From JBNAVJ01 sp049700455 (lineage in GTDB: Bacteria > Bacteroidota > Ignavibacteria > Tepidaquicellales > Tepidaquicellaceae), in assembly GCA_049700455.1 (NCBI GenBank), contig JBNAVJ010000003.1, forward strand, positions 1 through 64,000: DNA of 64,000 nt, written 5' to 3'. The notes beneath the pieces are model-generated. The model saw nothing but the letters and a program-made list of their open reading frames with translations. It did not search any database and was not told the origin of the DNA. The translations under genes were made by a program, and so were the position numbers. This document shows positions 8,044 through 16,970 of this stretch, one piece after another. Position 1 is the stretch's first letter; every line of letters begins with the position of its first letter.

Positions 8044-8904
8044 GTGAGCAACAGATTTTTTCATAAAGTTTTTCTGCTTATGATTTTTTTTGTTTTGGGG
8101 CTGGAAATTTCTTCTGCTATGGATTCTGACAGTGTAAAATTTAATTATGATTCAGCAATTGTGTACTTCAGAGAGAAACTAAACTCTGATTTTAATTACG
8201 TGGCTTACAAATGTTTTCTTGTTATCAGTAATCTTGAACCTGATAAAACTTCGGACATAGTGGAACGTACTATGAAAAGTGTGTATCAAAGTTTTTACAA
8301 TAATTTTTTTGAGCGGGAACCGGATGAGTTAATTACTGTATTTCTGTTCAAAGATGATTATACTTATCGCTATTGGGCGGATAAACTATTTTCTGATAAA
8401 GATGTCAGCAGGTTTGGCTATTACAAAACTTCATTAAAAACAATGCTTATGAATGTTGCTACGGGGCTCGGAACACTTGTTCACGAAATGACACATTCAC
8501 TTGTGAAATATGATTTTCCGGGTATCCCAGCATGGTTTAATGAAGGGCTTGGTTCACTATATGAACAATGTGGGATAGAAAATAGAACTTTAAAAGGATA
8601 TGTTAATTGGAGGCTGCCAGAGTTACAGGAAGCAATAGAAAACAATAATTATTTACCATTGAAACGACTTGTGAATCTCGATGATGATAAGTTTTATGAG
8701 GAGAGGAGTTCCTTTAACTATGCACAGGCGAGATACTTATGTTATTTTCTTCAGGAACAGAATTTATTAAAAAGTTTTTATAAATCTTTCCGTGATAATT
8801 ATGCTTATGATAATACAGGTGAGAAAACTCTTGTAAAAGTTACCGGTTATTCAATTAAGGAACTTGACAGAAAATTTATTTCATTTATAAGACAGCTGCG
8901 GTAA
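8044..8904 (+). CDS. Secreted gluzincin-type metallopeptidase (HExxH), peptidase MA-like
   Basis: The 286-residue protein starts at GTG and carries a signal peptide (about 1-25). The active-site helix LVHEMTHSL places the zinc ligands H147 and H151 with catalytic Glu148. A third ligand candidate, Glu167, follows in PAWFNEGLGSLYEQ. HExxH with a Glu about 16 residues later in a WFNEG context is the pattern of the peptidase MA-like group. The remaining C-terminal residues are mostly helical. Substrate is unknown; export suggests the periplasm or cell surface. It lies 20 bp after the previous gene's terminator, and no clear Shine-Dalgarno was seen. Confidence 0.75.
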   Translation: MSNRFFHKVFLLMIFFVLGLEISSAMDSDSVKFNYDSAIVYFREKLNSDFNYVAYKCFLVISNLEPDKTSDIVERTMKSVYQSFYNNFFEREPDELITVFLFKDDYTYRYWADKLFSDKDVSRFGYYKTSLKTMLMNVATGLGTLVHEMTHSLVKYDFPGIPAWFNEGLGSLYEQCGIENRTLKGYVNWRLPELQEAIENNNYLPLKRLVNLDDDKFYEERSSFNYAQARYLCYFLQEQNLLKSFYKSFRDNYAYDNTGEKTLVKVTGYSIKELDRKFISFIRQLR

Positions 8905-8968
8905 TATAAGGAGCAGATTATAGTGGTACTATTTAATCAATGTTATTTGATAAACTTGATGGTTATTT

Positions 8969-10123
8969 TTGATAAGTAAAATTAGTTTTTTTGTGGATAG
9001 AATTGAACGCAATAAAATTTTGTATTTTCTAACTAAGGTACCTACTCTGGGCAATGTTAGAATAAAGAAAATTATTGATGGGGTATCAGACATTAATAAT
9101 ATTCTTGATGCGGATTATATAGGTAACTTGAAGATTGACGGTTTGAGTTTGGACAGTATAAAAAAGATTCAGGAAAGTTATAATTGTTGGGATGAGATTG
9201 AAGAGAGTTATGCTATTTTGCTGGAGAAGTGTGAGTTCAAAGGGATTAGTCTTATTTCAATAGTAGATGATGAATATCCCGAAAATTTAAGAAATATTTA
9301 TGATGCTCCAATATTTTTGTATTATAAAGGTACTTTAAAACCTACTGATAAATATTCTCTATCTATTGTTGGAACGCGTTTTCCAAGCGAGTATGGGGAA
9401 AGTGTTTGCAAACAGCTTGTTAAAGAAATTTGCAGTTATAATATTATAACGGTTAGTGGAATGGCTAAAGGTATTGATTCAATGTGTCATAAATATACTC
9501 TTCAAAATGGGGGTTGTACTTATGCTGTGCTGGGGTCAGGAGTTGACGTTGTTTATCCGTCTGAAAACAAAAAGCTTTATGAAAAGATTATTGAAAATGG
9601 TGCTGTCATCTCGGAGTTTGAGCCAGGTGCAAAACCAGATAAGGTAAACTTTCCAAAAAGAAATCGGATTCTAAGCGGTATATCATTGGGGACAATTATT
9701 GTTGAAACAGGAGTAAGGGGTGGTTCAAGGATTACTGCTGAATTTGCTCTTGATCAGGATAGAGAGCTCTTTGCTGTTCCCGGATATATTTATGCGAGAC
9801 GATCGCAGGGATGTAACGATTTGATAAAACGAGGACAGGCAAAACTTATAACCTGTTTTGACGATGTGCTTTCTGAGCTTAGTTATAGATTAGAGGGCTT
9901 TATTTCCAGTGAGAAGAATATAACCCAACCGGCTACACAGGCTGAACTTTCTGTTTTTGAACAACAGATATATAATGTAATAGATGATAATCCAATACAC
10001 ATTGATGAGATTGCAAATCGTACTACGCTTTCAATTTCTGATTGCCTTGTTAATCTTCTCACACTTGAATTCAAGGGGTTAATCAAGCAGTTGCCAGGAA
10101 AATTTTTTAGAAGAGAAGCTTAA
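8969..10123 (+). CDS. dprA: DNA-processing protein DprA/Smf
   Basis: The protein is up to 384 residues. It has an N-terminal helical region with a helix-hairpin-helix-like segment (VPTLGNVRIKKI) and the central Rossmann-like DprA domain: SIVGTRFPSEYG, VSGMAKGIDSMCH, AVLGSGVDVVYP, FPKRNRILSG and VETGVRGGSRITAEFAL. A C-terminal winged-helix domain (about residues 325-384) is also present. DprA binds single-stranded DNA and loads RecA during transformation. The proposed start is TTG at 8969; a GTG at 8993 is an alternative, and neither has a convincing ribosome binding site. It heads a tight plus-strand run ending at hslU. Confidence 0.93.
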   Translation: MISKISFFVDRIERNKILYFLTKVPTLGNVRIKKIIDGVSDINNILDADYIGNLKIDGLSLDSIKKIQESYNCWDEIEESYAILLEKCEFKGISLISIVDDEYPENLRNIYDAPIFLYYKGTLKPTDKYSLSIVGTRFPSEYGESVCKQLVKEICSYNIITVSGMAKGIDSMCHKYTLQNGGCTYAVLGSGVDVVYPSENKKLYEKIIENGAVISEFEPGAKPDKVNFPKRNRILSGISLGTIIVETGVRGGSRITAEFALDQDRELFAVPGYIYARRSQGCNDLIKRGQAKLITCFDDVLSELSYRLEGFISSEKNITQPATQAELSVFEQQIYNVIDDNPIHIDEIANRTTLSISDCLVNLLTLEFKGLIKQLPGKFFRREA

Positions 10124-10129
10124 TTGAGA

Positions 10130-10699
10130 ATGATAAAATACAAAGTAGATACTGATATTTTTAGTGTTAAATTTAAATGTAACCTTGAGAGTTGTAAGGG
10201 AAAATGTTGTACTCTTGAGGGAACACTTGGTGCACCTCTTTTAGAGTCAGAGCTAAAAGTAATTGAAGAAACAATCCCCAGAATTATTGATTTTTTACCA
10301 GAGAAGAATAAAAATGTTCTGTACAGGTCAGGGTTTTATGTAAGAATTGGACAGCATCTGTATCTTAACAATGTCAACGATAATGAATGTGTTTTTTCGT
10401 ATATTAATAATGGAATAGCTAAATGTGTATTTCAAATGTTTTATGAACAGGGGAAAATTGCTTTTAAAAAACCAATTTCCTGTGAACTTTTTCCGATACG
10501 TGTGTCTGAGGGATTGATAACTGAATTGAGGTATGAAGAACGTGAGGAATGTGTTTCAGCCATTGAAGAAGGCATTAAAGAAGATGTTGATTTGTTACGG
10601 TTCTTAAAAAGTGGTATAATCAGACATTTTGGTGAAGATTTTTATAATCAATTGTTACAATCACAGAAGAATAAAAAGTTTGGCGATGGCAATAATTAA
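10130..10699 (+). CDS. DUF3109-family Cys-rich protein
   Basis: The protein has 189 residues from the ATG at 10130; a TTG two codons earlier is also possible. It has a Cys cluster near the N-terminus (CNLESCKGKCCTLEG) and further Cys residues in NDNECVFS, AKCVFQMF, ISCELFPIRV and REECVSAIE. This matches DUF3109, related to the YkgJ-type proteins thought to bind a metal or an iron-sulfur cluster. It starts 6 bp after the dprA stop, and its 3' end overlaps the rpoN start by 14 bp, so the three genes are probably co-transcribed. The biochemical role of the family is not established. Confidence 0.85.
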   Translation: MIKYKVDTDIFSVKFKCNLESCKGKCCTLEGTLGAPLLESELKVIEETIPRIIDFLPEKNKNVLYRSGFYVRIGQHLYLNNVNDNECVFSYINNGIAKCVFQMFYEQGKIAFKKPISCELFPIRVSEGLITELRYEEREECVSAIEEGIKEDVDLLRFLKSGIIRHFGEDFYNQLLQSQKNKKFGDGNN

Positions 10700-12197
10700 A
10701 CAAACACAATCTCAAAGGCAAGAACAGAAACTTTTGCCTAAAATAATTCAGAAGCAAACGATGCTTCAGATCCCAACATTTGCCATTGAGGAAGTGATTA
10801 TGACTGAATTAGAACAGAATCCTTTTCTTGAACTTGAAGAAGAGCAGGAGCAGGGAAATCCTGAAGAAGTGGAGCCTGGAAATTTAGAACAGCTTGCCTC
10901 CGAAACTCCTGAGGGATACGAGAGTAAGAGTTCCGAAGATGAGATGAAAGAAGTAACTGAAGAAAAAGAGGCAGAATTAGATTATGATTACTACGATACG
11001 GGTGATACAGAAGGATATAAAACTGAGGAGTACAGAGAAAAAGAAAAACGAGAAGTGATTGAAAATGTGTGGAGAGCCAGGCTAACCTTATCTGATATGC
11101 TTAAGACCCAGCTTCATCTTGAAGATATTTCTGAACTGGAGATGTTTATAGGGGAGAAGTTAATTGAGTACATAGACAATAACGGATACTTGAGTGAATC
11201 GCTTGATGTCATTCTTCAGGAAGTAATTCGTGATATTCAGGAGAGTGACTTTAAGACTGAAAAAATTGATATTGAACTTCTGGAGAGAGTTCTAAAGATT
11301 ATTCAAACTTTTGATCCCCCTGGTGTTGGTGCCAGAAATATTCAAGAGTCACTTATAATTCAAACTAAGCTTGCTGAAGAAATAGACGAAAATTTAAAAT
11401 CGCTCTACCTGAAAGTGCTTAAAGACTATTACAATGAGTTAACTAATAAAAAATATAAAAAGTTAAAGGATGAATTAAAAATAACTGACAGTGAAATTGA
11501 GGCTATTTACGAGTGGATTACAAAACTTAATCCGAAGCCTGGTGCTTCAGTTGACTCTTCTGATGATGTATATATTTACCCTGATTTAATCGTAACCGAA
11601 AACGCTGAAGGTAAACTTATAATTGAACTGAATGATAGACATATACCTTCTGTGAGAATGAACCGAATGTATCAGCTTCTCGCTGAGAAGCCGAGAGGAA
11701 AAAACAAATCGTTTTATAAAAATTATTATGATAGGGCAAAATGGTTTCTTGAGGCTTTACAATCACGACGTGAAACTATGTTAAAGGTAATGAATTCCAT
11801 TGTAAAGCGTCAGGAAGAGTTTTTCAAGACTGAAGGTGAGCATTTAAAGCCGATGTATGAAAAAGATGTTGCCGAAGATATTGGTATGGATATCTCAACT
11901 GTTAGTAGAACAGTACGAGGGAAGTATGTACAGACTGATTTTGGTATTTATGAGTTGAAATCCTTTTTTAGCTCACATATACGGAAAAATGATGGAGAGG
12001 ATGTTTCAGTAAAAGAAATAAAAAGTAAAATTAAAGAGTTGATATCCTCTGAAGAATCCTCGAATCCGTTGAGTGATGAAGAATTATCAAAATTACTTGT
12101 ACAACAGGGGTACCAAGTAGCACGTCGTACTGTTGCTAAATATCGGGAATCAATGAACATCCCAGTTGCAAGATTAAGAAAAAAATTAAATAAATAA
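10686..12197 (+). CDS. rpoN: RNA polymerase sigma-54 factor
   Basis: The protein has 503 residues from the ATG at 10686 (MAIIKQTQSQ). A longer upstream in-frame extension would overlap the previous gene by 71 bp and lacks family similarity. Region I is Gln-rich and ends in LEQNPFLELEEE. An acidic region II (about residues 50-115) is followed by the core-binding domain, a helix-turn-helix (VAEDIGMDISTVSRTVRGKY) and the RpoN box ARRTVAKYRES near the C-terminus, which reads the -24 promoter element. Sigma-54 requires AAA+ activators; none is encoded in this window. Position between DUF3109 and hslV suggests housekeeping co-transcription. Confidence 0.97.
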   Translation: MAIIKQTQSQRQEQKLLPKIIQKQTMLQIPTFAIEEVIMTELEQNPFLELEEEQEQGNPEEVEPGNLEQLASETPEGYESKSSEDEMKEVTEEKEAELDYDYYDTGDTEGYKTEEYREKEKREVIENVWRARLTLSDMLKTQLHLEDISELEMFIGEKLIEYIDNNGYLSESLDVILQEVIRDIQESDFKTEKIDIELLERVLKIIQTFDPPGVGARNIQESLIIQTKLAEEIDENLKSLYLKVLKDYYNELTNKKYKKLKDELKITDSEIEAIYEWITKLNPKPGASVDSSDDVYIYPDLIVTENAEGKLIIELNDRHIPSVRMNRMYQLLAEKPRGKNKSFYKNYYDRAKWFLEALQSRRETMLKVMNSIVKRQEEFFKTEGEHLKPMYEKDVAEDIGMDISTVSRTVRGKYVQTDFGIYELKSFFSSHIRKNDGEDVSVKEIKSKIKELISSEESSNPLSDEELSKLLVQQGYQVARRTVAKYRESMNIPVARLRKKLNK

Positions 12198-12201
12198 TTA
12201 A

Positions 12202-12735
12202 GTGGAAAAAACAAGAGGAACAACAGTTATCGGGTTAATTAGAAATGGAAAAGCAGTGATTGGTAGTGATGGCCAGGTGACTATGGGTAATACAGTTATG
12301 AAACACACTGCGAAGAAAGTTAGAAAGTTATACAATGACAGCGTGCTTGTAGGATTTGCCGGGGCTACATCAGATGCCTTTACCTTGTTTGAGAGGTTTG
12401 AAGCTAAACTGGAACAGTACAAGGGAAATCTCTTAAGAGCTGCCACCGAACTTGCGAAAGAATGGAGAACAGATAAATATCTGAGACGGCTTGAAGCATT
12501 GCTTGCTGTTGTGAGCAAAGAGAAAACACTTCTTATCTCGGGGACAGGCGATGTTATAGAACCTGACGATGGAATAGTTGCAATTGGTTCGGGTGGGCAA
12601 TATGCATATGTGGCAGCAAGAATTCTGGTCAAATACACCAGGCTGAGTGCACGCCAAATTGTAGAAGAAGCACTCAAACAAGCTGCTGATATCTGTATCT
12701 ACACAAATAGCCATATAACAATAGAAGAATTATAG
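12202..12735 (+). CDS. hslV: ATP-dependent protease subunit HslV (ClpQ)
   Basis: The 177-residue protein starts at GTG, 4 bp after rpoN. It is a proteasome-beta-like Ntn hydrolase. The family N-terminus TTVIGLIRNG begins at Thr7, so a six-residue propeptide (MEKTRG) must be removed to expose the catalytic Thr. Conserved segments include GSDGQVTMGNTVMK, FAGATSDAFTLFERFE and the C-terminal ICIYTNSHITIEEL. It forms a dodecameric peptidase chamber with the HslU ATPase, encoded 11 bp downstream, and degrades regulatory or misfolded proteins in the cytoplasm. Confidence 0.97.
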   Translation: MEKTRGTTVIGLIRNGKAVIGSDGQVTMGNTVMKHTAKKVRKLYNDSVLVGFAGATSDAFTLFERFEAKLEQYKGNLLRAATELAKEWRTDKYLRRLEALLAVVSKEKTLLISGTGDVIEPDDGIVAIGSGGQYAYVAARILVKYTRLSARQIVEEALKQAADICIYTNSHITIEEL

Positions 12736-12746
12736 AAGGGAATATT

Positions 12747-14159
12747 ATGTCTGAAGCACAATCAAACGGAAGTTTTGGAAATATACTCAAGCAACTGACC
12801 CCTACACAGATTGTATCCGAACTGAATAAATACATTATAGGTCAGGATCTTGCAAAAAAGTCGGTAGCTATTGCCCTGCGCAATCGCTGGAGAAGGGTTA
12901 ATGTTTCTGATGAGATGCGAGAAGAAATTATGCCAAATAATATAATTTTGATTGGACCTACTGGTGTTGGTAAAACAGAAATTGCCAGACGAATTTCAAA
13001 ATTAACGAATGCCCCTTTCATAAAAGTGGAAGCATCTAAATTTACTGAGGTAGGTTACGTTGGACGTGATGTTGAGTCAATGATTCGGGAACTTACTGAT
13101 CTCGCAGTGAACATAGTTAAAGAGGAAAAGAGGAAGGCAATTTCTGCAAAAGCAGAACAAAATGCGATTGAACGAATACTGGATATACTATTACCAAAAC
13201 CCAAAAAATCTGAAGGACCTGCCGAACCACCTGTTGGTGTGCCAGTTCTATCAAGTGTGGAATCACAAACTTCTGTAGAATCAACGAGAGAGAAATTACG
13301 AAGGCAGTTGTTAGAAGGCAAACTTGATGAAAGATCTATCGAGCTCGATTTAACTTCAACTGATGCGCCGATGATGCAAGTTCTTGGTCCATTTGCTTTA
13401 GATGATTTGGGTTTCAATCTTCAGGAGGTATTGGGTACGATGATGCCAAAGAAAACCAAGAAGCGGAAGGTTACCATAGCAGAAGCAAAGAAAATTTTAC
13501 ATCAGGAGGAATCGAAAAAACTTATTGATATGGATGCTGTTGTTAAAGAAGCAATTGACCGTGTACAAAACTCTGGAATAGTGTTCATCGATGAGATAGA
13601 TAAAATTGCTGGCACTCATAAGGGTTTTGGTCCTGATGTATCACGAGAAGGGGTGCAGCGTGATTTATTACCAATTGTTGAAGGTTCAACCGTGATGACC
13701 AAGTATGGTCCTGTAAAAACTGATCATATTCTTTTTATTGCATCGGGGGCATTCCATATTTCTAAACCAAGTGATTTAATTCCGGAATTACAGGGCAGAT
13801 TTCCTATCAGAGTGGAACTAAATAGCCTGACTGAAGAAGACTTTATCAAGATACTTACCCAACCAGAGAATGCACTTATTAAACAATATCAGGCATTGAT
13901 GCGCTCCGAAGGGGTAGAACTTATTTTTCAAGATGAAGCGATAAGAGAAATTGCTAAAATTGCGACTGAGGTTAATGACAGAGTAGAAAATATTGGAGCT
14001 CGCCGACTGCATACAATATTAACAACTGTTCTGGAAGATATCCTTTTTTCGGTACCGGATAAAATAAAACGAAAAAAAATAGAGATAACCAGGGAACTTG
14101 TACTAGAAAAGCTAAGTAAAATTGTTAAGGATAAAGATTTAAGTCGCTATATTTTATGA
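12747..14159 (+). CDS. hslU: HslU ATPase (ClpY), unfoldase of the HslUV protease
   Basis: The 470-residue AAA+ protein has a Walker A motif GPTGVGKT at residues 70-77 and a Walker B motif in GIVFIDEIDKIAG near residue 275. A variable I-domain lies roughly between 110 and 245. Sensor and arginine-finger motifs follow (LQGRFPIRVEL, NIGARRLHTILTTVLED). The C-terminal tail DLSRYIL is the conserved peptide that inserts into HslV. It unfolds substrates and feeds them to HslV. hslV lies directly upstream, and the stop overlaps the next gene by 4 bp. Confidence 0.97.
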   Translation: MSEAQSNGSFGNILKQLTPTQIVSELNKYIIGQDLAKKSVAIALRNRWRRVNVSDEMREEIMPNNIILIGPTGVGKTEIARRISKLTNAPFIKVEASKFTEVGYVGRDVESMIRELTDLAVNIVKEEKRKAISAKAEQNAIERILDILLPKPKKSEGPAEPPVGVPVLSSVESQTSVESTREKLRRQLLEGKLDERSIELDLTSTDAPMMQVLGPFALDDLGFNLQEVLGTMMPKKTKKRKVTIAEAKKILHQEESKKLIDMDAVVKEAIDRVQNSGIVFIDEIDKIAGTHKGFGPDVSREGVQRDLLPIVEGSTVMTKYGPVKTDHILFIASGAFHISKPSDLIPELQGRFPIRVELNSLTEEDFIKILTQPENALIKQYQALMRSEGVELIFQDEAIREIAKIATEVNDRVENIGARRLHTILTTVLEDILFSVPDKIKRKKIEITRELVLEKLSKIVKDKDLSRYIL

Positions 14160-14863
14160 TAAAACAGGTTTTATCTTTAATATTGACTCTGTTTGTTATT
14201 ATTCCAGCAATGTATGCTCAGGAGCGCATTTCTTCCGAGCATTATTTTTTTGTGAGGCTTGGATATAATTTTGATATCTTTACAAATTCAGATGTTTATG
14301 ATATTTACCCTGTTATTAATTTCAAGGAAGGGACTTTTATGAAAGAAGTGTCTTTTGAGGCTGGATATAGACTTCATAAAAAGTTATCACTTTCATTTAC
14401 TCCTTCACTAATTTTTACTTCTACCTCAAACAATAAAGGTTTTAATTTTTATAACGCTGGCTACACTAAATACTATTATCCGGTACAAAGTGATTTATTC
14501 TTGCTCCCATTGAATTTGAACCTAAAAATCTATCCCTTTGATGGTAAAGTAGGGGAACGTTTCTATTTCTCGGCAAGTGGAGGTTCAACATATATTAAAG
14601 AAGAATACAACAATCTAATTTATGCAACTGATACTTCTGTTGTGCCGTTAGGTTCGGCGATTTCAAAAAATTCATTTTGGAGACAGAACATTACAATTTC
14701 TGTAGGAATGGATTTTTTACTCAATCGATATGGATTAAATATTGAGGCTGGATATAGATTTATTCCTCTTGCAATTAATTCTGATAAGCCACTGGTCTCA
14801 TCCTTTGCAGGTAATTTTAACTATGTTTATCTGGGGTTTAAAGGATTTTTGAATATAAAATAA
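14156..14863 (+). CDS. Predicted outer-membrane beta-barrel protein
   Basis: The 235-residue protein has a signal peptide (about residues 1-21, ending MYAQ). Alternating aromatic and polar beta-strands follow (FFVRLGYNFDIF, SFEAGYRLHKKLSLSFTPSLIF, NITISVGMDFLLN, LNIEAGYRF, YVYLGFKGFLNIK), the pattern of small porin-like or OmpA/OmpX-like barrels. The start ATG overlaps the hslU stop (ATGA), so it is translationally coupled to the protease operon. No family name can be given, and a functional link with HslUV is not established. A bidirectional terminator follows. Confidence 0.7.
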   Translation: MIKQVLSLILTLFVIIPAMYAQERISSEHYFFVRLGYNFDIFTNSDVYDIYPVINFKEGTFMKEVSFEAGYRLHKKLSLSFTPSLIFTSTSNNKGFNFYNAGYTKYYYPVQSDLFLLPLNLNLKIYPFDGKVGERFYFSASGGSTYIKEEYNNLIYATDTSVVPLGSAISKNSFWRQNITISVGMDFLLNRYGLNIEAGYRFIPLAINSDKPLVSSFAGNFNYVYLGFKGFLNIK

Positions 14864-14893
14864 AAAAAGGATCTGTTTAAAGATCCTTTTTTT
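14862..14893 (+). terminator. Bidirectional terminator between convergent genes
   Basis: A 13-bp hairpin, AAAAAAAGGATCT / AGATCCTTTTTTT, has a 6-nt loop. A and T runs on both sides let it end both the hslUV run and the minus-strand acyl-CoA dehydrogenase run. Confidence 0.88.
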
Positions 14894-14919
14894 AAAAAAG
14901 AAATTTTTAAAGGTTAAAA

Positions 14920-16062
14920 TTATTTTTTCAGCAGTTCACGAGCAATTACTATCTTTTGAATTTCGCTTGTACCTTCATAAATTTCGGTAATCTTTGCATC
15001 TCTTAGATAACGTTCAACAAGATATTCACGAACGTATCCATAACCTCCATGAATTTGTATAGCTTCAAGTGCGTTTTGTACTGCAACCCGACTTGCATAA
15101 AGTTTTGCCATTGCGGCTTCTTTAATAAATTTTTCTCCTGCATCCTTTTTTAAAGCTGCCTTATATGTCAGAAGTCTTGCAGCTTCTGTATTAACTGACA
15201 TATCTGCAAGTTTAAACTGAATTGCTTGCAGGTTAGAGATAGGTGAACCAAATGCTTTTCGCTCGTTTGAATATTTAAGAGCGGCTTCAAACGATGCCTG
15301 TGCAATACCAAGAGCTTGAGCAGCAATTCCAATTCTACCCCCATTAAGAGCTTCCATAGCAATCTTAAAACCCATTCCTTCTCCTCCAAGCAAGTTTTCT
15401 TTTGGGATGCGGAGGTTGTTGAACCCAATAGCAGCAGTATCAGAACTGCGAATGCCGAGTTTGTCTTCTTTCTTTCCAACTTCAACCCCCGGGGATAATC
15501 GTTCGACAAGAAATGCTGAGATGCCTTTGTAACCTTTGCTCCTGTCAGTGCTTGCAATCAAAAGGTAGTAGTCTGCAGTTGTTCCATTAGTAATCCAGTT
15601 CTTCATCCCATTGATAACATAGTGATTACCATCAAGCACTGCTTCTGTCTTTTGTTGTGTTGCATCACTGCCAGCTTCCGGTTCAGAAAGCAAAAAGGCC
15701 CCAAGCTTTTGTCCCGAAGCAAGAGGCTTCAGAAATTTTTCCTTCTGTTCGGGCGTTCCCCATTTTTCAATACCAAAGCAAACAAGGGAGTTATTAACAG
15801 ACATAATCACACCAACTGACGCATCAACTTTTGAGATTTCTTCCATAGCAATTACGTAGCTTACTGTATCCATTCCAGCCCCTCCCCACTCTGGAGAGAC
15901 CATCATTCCCATAAATCCAAGTTCTCCAAGTTTTTTAACAATTTCAACAGGAAATTCTGCAGTTACATCACGTTCAACAGCTGTTGGTGCTATTTCGTTT
16001 TGTGCGAAATCTCTTGCAGCATCACGAATTGCGATGTGTTCTTCTGTAAGGTTGAAGTTCAT
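14920..16062 (-). CDS. Acyl-CoA dehydrogenase (short-chain/butyryl-CoA type)
   Basis: The 380-residue protein fits the acyl-CoA dehydrogenase family in length and motifs: FLLSEPEAGSDA for FAD and substrate binding, RIGIAAQALGIAQA, ERKAFG and the C-terminal AKITEIYEGTSEIQ. The catalytic base is predicted to be Glu363 of YEGT. It oxidises an acyl-CoA to the trans-2-enoyl-CoA, passing electrons to ETF. It is last in a minus-strand set with a 3-hydroxyacyl-CoA dehydrogenase and a thiolase, so it belongs to beta-oxidation or the reverse, butyrate-type pathway. An enoyl-CoA hydratase and ETF genes are absent from the window. Confidence 0.93.
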   Translation of the reverse strand: MNFNLTEEHIAIRDAARDFAQNEIAPTAVERDVTAEFPVEIVKKLGELGFMGMMVSPEWGGAGMDTVSYVIAMEEISKVDASVGVIMSVNNSLVCFGIEKWGTPEQKEKFLKPLASGQKLGAFLLSEPEAGSDATQQKTEAVLDGNHYVINGMKNWITNGTTADYYLLIASTDRSKGYKGISAFLVERLSPGVEVGKKEDKLGIRSSDTAAIGFNNLRIPKENLLGGEGMGFKIAMEALNGGRIGIAAQALGIAQASFEAALKYSNERKAFGSPISNLQAIQFKLADMSVNTEAARLLTYKAALKKDAGEKFIKEAAMAKLYASRVAVQNALEAIQIHGGYGYVREYLVERYLRDAKITEIYEGTSEIQKIVIARELLKK

Positions 16063-16100
16063 TTTTCATACATTTAAAGTTTACAAAAAATAGATTCTGA

Positions 16101-16949
16101 TTAATAATTATAAAATCCCTTTCCTGATTTTCTGCCAAGATAGCCGGCAGCAACCATTTTTCTGAGGAGGGGACAGGGGCGATACTTTGAATCTCCAAGT
16201 CCATTATGTAAAACTTCCATAATGGATAGACAGACGTCCAGTCCAATAAAATCAGCCAGAGTTAAGGGTCCCATTGGATGATTCATACCAAGCTTCATTA
16301 CTGTATCAATTGCTTCAGGTGTTGCTACTCCTTCCATCACACAATATATTGCTTCATTAATCATTGGCATCAGAATTCTGTTTGAAATAAATCCGGGATA
16401 ATCCTGTACTTCAACCGGTACTTTTTCGAGTTTTTCTGTGGTTTTTTTTATAATTTCATAAGTTTCCTGAGATGTTGCCAGACCACGGATTACTTCTACA
16501 AGTTTCATTACAGGTACAGGATTCATAAAGTGCATACCGATAACTTTTTCCGGGCGTTTGGTATTGGCAGCAATTTCGGTAATAGAAATTGAGGAGGTGT
16601 TGCTGGCAAGTATTGCTTCAGGATTACAAATAGAGTCAAGTTCCAGAAAAAGATTTTTCTTAACATTGTAATCTTCAGTTACGGCCTCAACAATCAAATC
16701 CGATTCGGAAACACTTTTCAAATCGGTTGTAGCTTTAATGTTCTGTAAAGTCTTTGTTTTAATTTCTTCAGTGATAACCCCTTTTTTAAATTGGCGCTCA
16801 AGGTTAGATTCAATTGTTTTGAGAGCTTTCCGAAGAAATTCGTCTTTAATGTCAACAAGTACAACAGGAAACCCATATTGGGCAAATGTATGTGCAATGC
16901 CATTGCCCATTGTTCCTGAACCTATTACTGAAACGTTTTTAATGTTCAT
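16101..16949 (-). CDS. 3-hydroxybutyryl-CoA dehydrogenase
   Basis: The 282-residue protein has an N-terminal NAD-binding Rossmann motif GSGTMG (residues 10-15). It also has ASNTSSISI, the substrate-binding MHFMNPVPVMKLVE segment with the catalytic His, and a C-terminal 3-hydroxyacyl-CoA dehydrogenase domain (GFISNRILMPMINEA, MNHPMGPLTLADFIGLD). Single-function enzymes of this length interconvert 3-hydroxyacyl-CoA and acetoacetyl-CoA. It lies between the thiolase and acyl-CoA dehydrogenase genes on the same strand, so the three are probably one transcript. Confidence 0.94.
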   Translation of the reverse strand: MNIKNVSVIGSGTMGNGIAHTFAQYGFPVVLVDIKDEFLRKALKTIESNLERQFKKGVITEEIKTKTLQNIKATTDLKSVSESDLIVEAVTEDYNVKKNLFLELDSICNPEAILASNTSSISITEIAANTKRPEKVIGMHFMNPVPVMKLVEVIRGLATSQETYEIIKKTTEKLEKVPVEVQDYPGFISNRILMPMINEAIYCVMEGVATPEAIDTVMKLGMNHPMGPLTLADFIGLDVCLSIMEVLHNGLGDSKYRPCPLLRKMVAAGYLGRKSGKGFYNY

Positions 16950-16970
16950 TTTTCTATTAGTAGATTTAGT

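Noticed and set aside
10629..10685. Longer RpoN start
   Set aside because: It would overlap the DUF3109 gene by 71 bp, and the added residues are not RpoN-like; ATG 10686 gives the normal region I.
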